This document shows, piece by piece, positions 1 through 12,000 of a stretch of DNA of 64,000 nucleotides. The notes beneath the pieces are model-generated. The model searched no databases and had not been told where the DNA came from. It saw only the letters and a list, made by a program, of their open reading frames with translations. Within the stretch, counting starts at the first letter, position 1. Each line of letters opens with the position of its first letter. Origin of the DNA: JAGMES01 sp023128035 (lineage in GTDB: Bacteria; Bacillota; Halanaerobiia; DY22613); contig DAOVRZ010000008.1 of the NCBI GenBank assembly GCA_030627905.1, positions 19,819 through 83,818 of the forward strand, read 5' to 3'. The position numbers were made by a program, and so were the translations under genes.

Positions 1-1
1 T

Positions 2-3000
2 ATTGATATTGCAGTTGTTGGAATGTCAGGACGTTTTCCTGGTGCGAATGATTTAGATGAATTCTGGAGAAATTTAAGTTTTGGACAAGAATGGGTGCGT
101 GACTTACCTAAGAGTAGAATAACTGAGTTAGAAGATATGATGGGTGACTTTGGAAGAAAAGAGTTTGGCAAGGCTGGATACTTAGATAATGTCACACTAT
201 TTGAACCTGAGATTTTTGCATTAAGTCGTGAAGAGAGTAAATTTATTGATCCACAACAGAGATTACTTCTGGAATTAGTTGAGGAAGCTATCTTAGATGC
301 TGGTTATAATCCAGAAAAATTAGCAGGAGAAAAGATGGGAGTATTGGTTGCTGAATCGGAAAATGAGTACACAAGAACCTTCAAAACTATTTCGCCAATG
401 GCTTTTATAAACATCCCATCCGTTACAGGTGCAGGTCGGATTTCTTATTTTTATAATTTCACGGGGCCAGCAGTAAATGTCGGCACTGCATGTTCATCAG
501 CTTTAGTTGCATTATATTATGCTTGCCAGAGTTTGATCTTAAATGAAGTTGATGCAACACTTGTAGGTGGTGTTAATTTAAATATCTTCCCAATCATTCG
601 TGATGATCAGGAAAAAGTACCGATTTTATCAATAAATCAACAAGTACGTGCTTTTGATAAAGATGCAGATGGTACACTAGCTGGTGAAGGTGGAGGAGTA
701 CTGTTCATAAAAACTCTTGATAGCGCATTAGAGGATGGAGATTCAATTTATGCCATTATCAAAGGATGGGCTATTAATAATGATGGTAATCGCTCTAATG
801 GTATGAGTTCTCCAAGTGAAGAAGGCCAGGCAGATGTAGTATTAACAGCAATTGAAAAAGCAGAAATTGATCCTTTATCACTTTCATATATTGAAACCCA
901 TGGAACTGGAACGAAAATTGGTGATCCAATTGAATTCGCAGGCTTAAATAAGGCCTTCAATAGCCTGGGATATAAAAGGCAAACTCTTGGTATCGGTTCA
1001 TTAAAAACTAACATTGGACATCTTGATGGTGCCTCAGGGATTGCGAGTATGATCAAGACAATTTTAGCATTAAAAAACAGGAAGATTCCTGCCTCATTGA
1101 ATTTTGACGAACCGAATCCTTTAATTAAATTTGAAAATTCATCAATCTATATCAATGATAGATTAACTGATTGGGAATCAGATACGGTCAGAAGAGCTGG
1201 AGTAACCTCTTTGGGTTTAATTGGAACAAATGCTCATATAGTTATCGAAGAGGTTCTCGAAAAATCTACTGTACTAAAAACAGAATCAGATGAACAATAT
1301 TTAGATATCGTTCAATTATCAGCCCGAACTGCATATTCGTTGGAGCTGATGGTCAAAAAACTTAATAAATACTTAAGAAAGCATCCAACTTTGACTCTTG
1401 ATGACATCGCATATACCTTAAATAATGGACGGAGGAGTTATAAACATAAGTTTGTAACGATAGCAGAAAATACAGAAGATCTGATTAAAATATTGGATTC
1501 CTTTAATACTCAAAAATTAAAAGATGGAGAGAAATATTGGGTTTATCAGCAACCAAAGAAGACTAAACTAAGTCACGCTGCTTTTGTTATACCTGATTTT
1601 GTAGATGAAGCTTTAGAGATATATCAGGGATTAAATAGTGAACCAGTCTTTAAAAAGCACTATGATGAATATTTACAGAGTTTGTTGGATAAAGATTTGC
1701 ATGATGTAGATATAAAAGATCCTAAGATTCAATTTACTATTAGTATGATTGCCTATGCCAAAATGTTGGAAACATATGCTGGCAAACCTGATGAAATATT
1801 TGGTTTTGGTCTAGGAAAGATTGTTTCAGATTTCTTATCAGAGAAGATATCTTTCACAGAATGTATAGCCAAAGTTAGAAACAATAACGAAAATAGATTT
1901 ATATTAAAAGAAAATAATTTGCGTGAATTGGAGAGCGTTGTTATCGGTAGGGGAGTTAACTTACTGGCAGTCTTTTCTTTAAATCAGAGATTATCGAACG
2001 TGTTTGCTGATTTTTTTAGAAAAGAAAGACCTACACTTCTTTTATTAGAACCGAAAGTAGATATTTTTTACGCTGCGATTTTAGAAATGATGAAGAAGGG
2101 GTTGGAGATTAACTGGCAAGCTGTTTATAGAACTCAAAAGAGAAGACGGCTTAACTTACCTGGATATGTATTTGACCGAAGAAGTTATTACTTACAAACA
2201 GAGACCAATCTATTTGATGCTGAAATTAAATCGGAGTTTTATAATGCGCATGTTAGCAAAGATTTGATTCAAGACCATTTACTTTCAATGTTACGAGATC
2301 TGCATATAGGCGAAAATTTCGAATTGACAGATAACTTAAGTGAATTGGAACTGGATTCAGTTGATATTTTGCAGTTTGTTGGCAAAGTAAAAAAGGCATA
2401 TGGTATAGATGTTCCGATGAAGTTATTCTTTGAACAACTAAAAGTTGGAGAATTATTTAACATTATTGAAGCGTCAACTAAAGACTCAAAAGAGGAAAAT
2501 CTGATTTTAATTCAACCACTTAAAGAATCTGCATATACGAGTACGTATCCGATTACTTCAGCACAAAAACGATTATTGGTCATAAATGGTTTTGATAAAG
2601 ATTCGATAAGTTACAATATCTATGGAGGTATAGTAATTGAGGGTGAACTTGATCTAGAACGTTTTGAAAGAGCGATAAAAGGATTGGTACAGCGGCATGA
2701 AAGTTTTAGAACATCCTTTACCATAAGTAATGGCGAACCTGCACAAAAAATTCACCAAAATCTTGACTTTCAGATTGAATATATTCAAACAGAAGGTAAA
2801 TATTTAGAAAAGACTGTAGACCAGTTTTTTACACCATTTGATTTAAGTGAAGCTCCTTTATTACGAGTAGGACTTGTAGAATATGATAAGAAATATCTTT
2901 TCCTCTTTAATATGCATCATATAATCTCAGATGGAACTTCGATGATAATTTTCTTTAATGAATTTCAAATGTTATATCAAGGTGAACAATTAGAAGAGTT

Positions 3001-6000
3001 AAGAGTTCAGTATAAAGACTTTGCAGTTTGGCAAAATGAATATCTCAATTCAGAGCAAGTAAAAAAACAGGAAGCATATTGGTTGGATACATTTGCAGGT
3101 GAGAACGCGATTTCAGTACTCAATCTGATGACAGATTATTCAAGACCATTAAAACGGGATTATAAAGGAAAATCAGTACATTTTGAATTAAGTGAAGAAT
3201 TATCAGTTAGTTTAAAAGAGTTCGTCAATGTGAACAATGTAACACTTTATATGGTACTTTTAGCGGCTTTGAATGTTTTACTACACAAATATACAGATCA
3301 AGAAGACATTATTATAGGTTCTCCAATAACAGGAAGACGCCATGCGGATTTGGAAAAAATTATTGGCATGTTTGTTAACACTCTGGCAATGAGAAATGCT
3401 CCTGTTGCTGAAAAAACTTTTATTCAATTCTTAGCTGAAGTAAAGGAAAATGCTTTGAGAGCGTTTGATAATCAAGATTATCAGTTTGAAAAGCTGGTCA
3501 CAAAACTGAATTTGGAGAGAGACTTAAGTCGGAATCCTCTGTTTGATATTATGTTTGTTTTACAAAATGATGGTAATGTCGGATTTGAAATGGATGATTT
3601 GAAGTGTAGTCTGTATGAGTTCGAAAGCAATATTGCACAATTTGATATAACATTCGAAGGAGTGGAAATACAGGATCGACTGATTTTCAATATTTATTAT
3701 GCTACTCAGCTTTACAAAGAGGAGACAATCAATCGAATTTGTAGAAACTTTGCTAATCTGCTCAATGAGATTATTTTAAATCCCGAGTTGTCGATTTCAG
3801 AGTTTGAGATGATAACTGATGAAGAAAAGCAGCAGCTTTTAGTAGATTTTAATGATACCAAAACAAACGATCCAAATGATCAGACAATTGTCCAACTCTT
3901 TGAAGCTCAGGTAGAGAGAACTCCTGAAAGAATAGCTGCGGTCTGTGAGGATGAGTGCTTAACCTATCGTGAATTGAATGAGCGTGCGAACCAGTTGGGA
4001 CGGGTTTTGCGGAAACATGGGGCTGGCCCGGAAGAGTTAGTTGGAATTATTGCAGAACCTTCTCTTGAGATGATTATCGGAATGCTGGCAATTGTCAAAG
4101 CTGGAGGAGCATATTTGCCAATTAATCCAGATTATCCAGAAGATCGGATCGCCTATACCTTGAAGGATTCGCAAACGAAGATTTTATTGACCCAGCAAGT
4201 ATTGTTAGAGCAGATTTCATTTACAGGTGAAATTATTCAAATTGATGATTCTAAGATCTATATGGGTGATTCTTCTAATCTAAATCATCTGAATAAGCCT
4301 GACGATTTGCTTTATGTCATTTATACTTCAGGTTCTACCGGCAAGCCTAAAGGGGTTATGATTGAACATCAAAATCTTATTCCTTTGATAGTGAATGCTA
4401 GGTTGAAGTTTGACTTTAATGAAAATGATGTTTGGACAATGTTTCACTCATTCTGTTTTGACTTTTCTGTTTGGGAGATGTATGGGCCATTGTTGTATGG
4501 TGGTAAAATGGTGGTAATTCCAAAATTGGCTGTAAAAAATCCAGCTGAATTTTTGAAAATATTGAAAAAGGAAAAAGTAACTGTAATAAATCAGACGCCA
4601 ACCGCATTGTATAATCTATCTGCTGAGGAGATGAAAGATGAGACGAAAGAGCTGCAACTTCGCTATATTCTCTTTGGAGGAGAAGCGGCACAGCCAATTC
4701 ATCTCAAAGCTTTCTATGAAAAATATCCAGAAACAAAGTTGATCAATGTGTACGGAATTACTGAGACAACTGTTCTTGCTACATTTAAAGTGATTAGCAC
4801 AGTTGAGATTAATACTAATCTTAGCAATATCGGTAAACCACTACCTGATCTGAAAACATACCTATTTGATAAAAATATGCATCTCGTACCAATTGGTGCT
4901 CCAGGAGAAATTTGTATTGCAGGTTACGGAGTCTCGCAGGGATATTTGAACCGTCCAGCATTAACGGCTGAAAAATTTGTTCAAAATCCATATGTTCCAG
5001 ATGAGCGTTTATATAGATCAGGGGATCTGGCTCGATTATTGCCAAATGGAGAGATGGAGTATCTTGGACGAATCGATCATCAGGTAAACATCAGAGGATT
5101 TAGGATTGAATTGGGTGAGATTGAAAACCAACTGCTGCATCATCAAATGGTTAAGGAAGCGGTTGTCATTGCGAGAAATGATGCTAAAGGTAATCAATAT
5201 ATATGTGCTTATCTGATTTTAGAAGGTGAGTTATCGATTGTTGAATTGAGAGAATATCTTTTAAAACAACTTCCAGAATATATGATCCCAGCTTACTTTA
5301 TGCAATTAGATAAAATTCCAACGACATCGAATGGAAAGGTTGATCGAAAAGCATTACCAGAACCTATTGGAAATCTTAATACAGGAGTAAATTATGAAGC
5401 ACCAAAGAATGAAGTTGAAACAAAACTGGCGAATATTTGGTCAGAGGTATTGGGAGTTAAAAATATTGGCATCAATAACAAATTTTTTGAAGTTGGAGGA
5501 GATTCTTTAAAGATCATTCGATTAACTGATCAGATCAACCATGAATTTAATAGTAACGTAACTGTCACAGACTTATTTAAATTCAGTACTATTCGAGAAA
5601 TGTCATCATTACTAACTGATAGTTCTGATGAAAAGGCTTTGGATTCTGTAAATAATCTGGTCTTTAAAAATCACGTCAGTTTTAAGAATAGATCAATTGA
5701 AGGTACTTCTTATAAAGATGATGATATTGCAATCATCGGTATATCAGGAAGGTTCCCGGGTGCTGATAATTTAGAAGAGTTTTGGTCAAATTTAGCTTCT
5801 GGTAAAGATTTGATTCGCGATTTGCCTGAAAGTAGAATTGATGAATTAAATAAGATGCTTGGGGAAGCGAACCAGGGTAGATTTATGAAAGGTGGGCATT
5901 TAGATCATGTGACATTATTTGAACCAGAAATATTTGCTTTAAGTTATGAAGAGAGTAAATATATTGATCCACAACATAGATTGCTTTTAGAATTAGTCGA

Positions 6001-9000
6001 AGAAGCAATTCTTGATAGTGGTTATGATCCTCTGAAGTTATCTGGTCAGAATATTGGTGTATTTTTAGCTATGGGTGAAAACGCATATACGCCATTTTTT
6101 AAGAGTCCATCACCAATGGCATTTGCTAATATGCCTACAGTATCAGGGGCTGGGCGTGTGGCTTATTTGTATAATTTCGCTGGCCCGGCGCTGAACATAG
6201 ATACAGCCTGCTCATCATCTTTAGTGGCATTGCACAATGCCTGTCAGAGTTTAATCAGGGATGAAACAGATGCTATCTTAATCGGTGGTGTAAGTCTGGA
6301 TATCTTCCCGGTTAAGATAGATGATATGGAGAAATTACCGATTATATCTCATAGTCAACAGATACGGACTTTTGATAAAGATGCAGATGGTACTATTCTC
6401 GGTGAAGGTGGAGGAATTATCTTTATAAAACTGGTAAGCAAAGCGTTAGAAGATGGAGATCCAATTCATGCGATCATTAAGGGAAGTGCTATTAACAGTG
6501 ATGGAAGACGTTCAAATGGAATGAGTTCACCAAGTGAGGATGGTCAGGCTGATGTGATTTTGAGTGCAGTGAAAAATGCTGATATCGATCCATTATCTAT
6601 ATCATATATTGAAACCCATGGGACAGGGACGAAAATTGGTGATCCGATTGAAGTGGCAGGTATTAGTCAGGCATTAAACATATTGGGATATAAAAAGCAA
6701 TCGGTTCCTATTGGATCATTAAAAACAAATATTGGACATCTTGATAAAGCTGCAGGAATTGCTAATGTAATTAAAGCAGTGCTATCCTTAAAAAATAAAA
6801 AAATTCCTGCTTCCTTACATTTTGATGAACCTAATCCTCTGATTCGTTTTGAAGATTCACCTGTATATGTAAATGATTGTTTGGCTGATTGGGAATCTGA
6901 TACGGTCAGAAGAGTCGGGGTAACATCACTAGGCTTAATTGGAACCAATGCACATGTCATTGTTGAGGAATTTTTAGAAGAAAAGAGAAGAGCATCAAAA
7001 GAACATCCAAATATCGTTAGAATATCTGCCAGAACCAGATATTCACTTGAAAATATGATGAAAAATCTGAGAGATTATTTGGTCTGTCATTCAGAGTTAA
7101 CACTTGATGATATTGCGTACACTTTGAATCAGGGACGGAGAAGTTATAAACATAATTTTATAGCGATTGTAGAAAATACGGATGATCTAATCAATATATT
7201 AAATGCATCTATTACAGAAAAATTGCAAACAAAAGAAAAATATTGGCTATACCAGCAATCAAAGAAGAAGGTACCGATTGTATCAGGATTTTTTATTCCG
7301 GATCTTGAAGATGTAGATTTAGCTCAATTTAAACTATTATCTGAAAAGCAGCCAGGCTTTAAGGAATATTACGATCAATCTATAAATGATCTGAATGATC
7401 AAACTGTAGCTTCTGACTTAGAAATTCAATACATCATAAACATGTATTCATATGCAAAATTGATGGAGACTTATTCTGTCAAACCAGTGAAAGTTTTAGG
7501 AATAGGTCGGGGAATCATTATTGCAGATCTTATATCAGGAAAAATTACACTTGAGGAATGTATAGAAAAAGTTAAAAATTATGCCAAAGCTGTACTGGCA
7601 GAGAAGAAAGTTAGTGAGATTGTTAATAAGTTTTTAGAAGAGAAAGTTAATTTCTTAATCGTTTTTGCTCCTGATTTGAGATTAACCAATTTGTTTACAG
7701 ACCTTTGTGTAGCAGAAGAGAAACTAGGATTGTTAATATTAAAATCAGAAATATATTCGTTATATTGCGCACTTTCTGAGATGATTAAGGAAGGTTTAAA
7801 TGTTGAGTGGGATAAGGTATATCATGGTCAGAATGTAAAACGATTGAATTTACCAGGTTATGTCTTTGACCGGAAAAGTTTTTACTTAAAGTCAGAGATC
7901 AATACCCAACAGGATCTGTTTGATGATTTTGGATTGAATGAAGTGGCATGTGAGAAAGTGTTAGATGCTGTGAACATGCACGAACAGGGAATTTGTCTGC
8001 TTTGTCCTGATAATCTTGGTATTGAACAATTTTTGGCACGCAAACAAAGTCAGGAAAACCATAATATTATTCAAATTCGCCCAGGAACAGAGTTTAAAAA
8101 GAACGATGAACGAAGCTATACGATTCGCCCTAATTGTGAAGAAGATTTTGAAGCCCTGTTTAAAGAACTTAGTCTGAACCAAAGGAGTAAGAAAATTGAT
8201 ACAAGGAAAGTAGATCACGCAGTAAATAAAGTAACTATACGAGATAATTTATATACAATTTTACGTGATCTATATACGGGTGAAGATTTTGAGCTGACAG
8301 ACTATATTAATGAACTAGATTTAGACTCGATTGATATCATGCAATTTATTGGAAAAGTAAAGAAAGCATATAATGTAGATGTAAAGATGAGATTATTCTT
8401 TGAATCACTAACACTTAATGAATTATTTAATACTATTGAGAAGTTAGTGAAAGGTTCTGATGAAGAAGATCTAATTTCAGTACAACCAGCACAGGAGTAT
8501 TATCCAGTATCTTCAGCCCAAAAACGTATGTTGGTTCTTAATCAATTGGATGATCAAACAACCAGTTATAATATCTCACTTGCGTTGACCATTGAGGGTA
8601 AGTTTGATAAAGAGGCCTTTGAGAATGCAATTTATAAATTGTTCAAACGCCATGAAGCTTTTAGGACATCTTTTGCTTTTATTGATGGAGAAGCAGTACA
8701 AAAAATTCATCCTAATCTTGACTTTAAGATTGAATACATAAAAGCAGAAGAAAATGAACTTGATAAGATTACAGAAGAATTTTATAAACCGTTTGATTTA
8801 AGCAAAGCTCCTTTACTTAGAGTAGGGTTAGTTGAATATGCTGATAAACATCTATTTATGATTGATATGCAACATATCATTTCCGATGGTTTTTCTATGG
8901 ATATTTTCTTTACAGAGTTTATCAAGTTATATAATGGAGAAAAATTAGATGAATTGAGAATTCAGTATAAAGATTTTGCAATTTGGCATAATGGGTATCT

Positions 9001-12000
9001 TCAATCTGAAGAAATGAAGCAACAGCAAGCATATTGGTTAAATCTCTTTAAAGGTGAGATTCCAGTATTGAATGTTCCTATAGATTATCCAAGACCATTG
9101 GTAAGAGATTTAAAAGGAGATTTTGTATGGTTTGAGTTAAACGAGGAATTAACAGCTCAGATTCATGAGCTTGCCAAATCAAGAGATATGAGCCTGTATA
9201 TGCTATTATTATCAGCTTTCAATCTTTTACTCTATAAGTACACAGGTCAGGAAGATATTGTGATTGGTTCGCCAATTGCTGGTAGGCGTTATCCAGATGT
9301 AGAAAGGATTATTGGAATGTTTGTAAATACTCTAGTCATGCGAAATTATCTAGCAGCGGAACAGACCTTTACTCAATTTATGAATCAAGTCAAGGAAAAT
9401 ACCTTACAAGCATTTGAAAATCAGGATTATCCATTTGAGATGCTAGTTGAAAGACTGAATCTGGAGCGGAATTTAAGTCATAATCCGTTGTTTGATGTGA
9501 TGTTTGTTTTACAAAATGCTGTTGATTCTGAAATTAGCTCAAAAGATTTAAAATTTTACATGTATGAATTTGCCTTAACAACTGCACTATTTGATCTAAC
9601 TTTTGAAGGATATGAGATTGATGATCGGTTAGGTTTCAATATTCAATATGCTACACAACTCTTCAAAAAAGAGACAATTGAAAGAATGACAGAGCATTTT
9701 TGTAATATACTGAATGCAATCATTCAAAATCCTGAGTTACGTCTCTCAGAAATTAATATGATTTCGCCAGAGGGAAAATATCAGCTCACAATTGGCTTTA
9801 ATGAGACCAATCAAGAATATCCGAAAGATAAAACGATTCAGCAGTTATTTGAAGAGAATGTAGAAAAGAGGATAGATCAGATCGCGGTTATATTTGGAGA
9901 GAATCATTTAACATATGGAGAGTTAAATGAGAAGGCGAATCAACTTGCCAGAATATTGACAGAAAAAGGAGTTAAACCAGATAAGATTGTAGGTATCATG
10001 ATGGAGTCCTCATTGGAAATGTTCATCGGGATTTTAGGTATTTTAAAAGCAGACGGAGCTTATTTGCCAATTGATCCAAAATATCCAATTAATAGAATAG
10101 AGTACATGTTATCAGATAGCAAAACGTCTATCTTATTAACACAATATCATTTAGTAAATCAGATTAAATTTAGTGGTGAAATGATTTCAATTGATGCAGA
10201 AGAGTTATATAGAGGTGATATGAGAAATTTACCTAAGATTAGTACTGCGAAAGATCTAGCATATGTGATATATACTTCTGGATCGACAGGTAAGCCAAAG
10301 GGAGTAATGATTGAACATCACTCATTAGTCAATTTAGTTGTATGGTATAATCATTGCTATAAAGTAACAGACTTAGATAGAAGCACCAAATATGCAGGAT
10401 TTAGTTTCGATGCTTCTGTATTGGAAATATTCCCTTATATGATTACAGGATCAACAATTCATATTATTCCTGAGGAGATAAGATTGGATATCAATATGTT
10501 GAATGAGTATTTTGAAAACAATAGGATTACAATCAGCTTTTTACCTACTCAGTTATGTGAACAGTTTATGAATGTTGATAACCAATCATTAAGATTGTTG
10601 CTTACAGGTGGAGATAAGCTAAGAAGTTATAAAAAGAGAAACTATCAAATTGTAAATATTTATGGGCCAGCTGAAAATACCGTAGCTACGACAAGTTTTG
10701 TAGTTGATAAAGACTATGCTAATATCCCGATTGGTAAACCGATAGCGAATACAAAAGTATATATATTGGATGCAGAAAATCATTTGCAACCGATAGGAAT
10801 AGCAGGTGAGCTTTGTATTGTTGGAGATGGTTTAAGTAGAGGTTATCTAAATCATTCTAATTTAACAGAAGAAAAATTTGTCCTGAACATATATCAACCG
10901 GGTCGTAGAATGTATAGGACAGGAGATTTGGCGAGATGGCTAGCAGATGGAAGTATTGAATTTTTGGGAAGGATAGACGATCAAGTTCAGATTAGAGGAT
11001 TTAGAATTGAGTTAGGTGAGATAGAAAATCAACTTTTGAGTCATCCAAAGATTCGCAAAGCGGTAGTTATGGATAGGGAAGATACCAATAGAAACAAATA
11101 TCTCTGTGCTTATATCGTTTCAGATGGAGAATTTAAGATAGCTGATTTAAGAAGATATCTAGGTAAAGAATTACCAGATTATATGATTCCTGCTCACTTT
11201 ATCAGTTTAGATCAAATACCACTAACGCCGAATGGTAAGATTGATCGGCGAGCACTACCTAAACCAGATGTCAGTGTAAACATACGAACTGAATATGTGG
11301 CTCCTAAAACAGAAGTTGAAAAGAAGATGGCGGAAATATGGTCAGAGATATTGGGAGTAGAACGAGTCGGGGTCAATGATAACTTCTTTGAATTAGGTGG
11401 ACATTCTTTAACTGCAATCTCTGTTGTACAGAAAGTAAATGAAGATTTGGGTGTAGAACTACCATTACGAGAATTTATGAAAAATCCAAAGATATGTGAA
11501 CTCGCTAGTTCTATCAGAGATTTTAAGAAGGTGTGTGTAGGTTATTTAGAGAAGGATGATAATCTGATATTATTAAAGACTGGTAATGATCAAACCAGAC
11601 ATCTCTTCCTGATTCATGATGGAAGTGGTGAAGTTGGAGGATATATCGACTTCTGTGAGCATATAATATCTGATTTCAACTATTGGGGAATTCGTGCAGA
11701 TAGGTTAGAAGATTATCCAGCAGATGAATTGACAATTGAAGAGATTGCGCGAAAATATATAGAAAAGATCAGAGTGATTCAACCAGATGGGTCGTATTAC
11801 ATCGCTGGTTGGAGTTTGGGTGGTACTATCGCTTTTGAAATGATCAGTCAGTTAGAAGAGCTAGGGGAAGAAGTTGCATTTGGTGTTTTAATCGATACTT
11901 ATCCACCAGAGTTGGATTCATGGGAAGAGATTGATGAAATTGCTGTTGGATCAGAAGAGGGAGATCTTGACGAGTTCAAAAATTCTATCCCTGTTGAAAT

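Noticed and set aside
4416..4697. 93-codon minus-strand frame inside the synthetase gene
   Set aside because: It is a shadow of the A1 domain with low-complexity composition and no ribosome-binding site. The same holds for other minus-strand frames in 0.7-8.2 kb.
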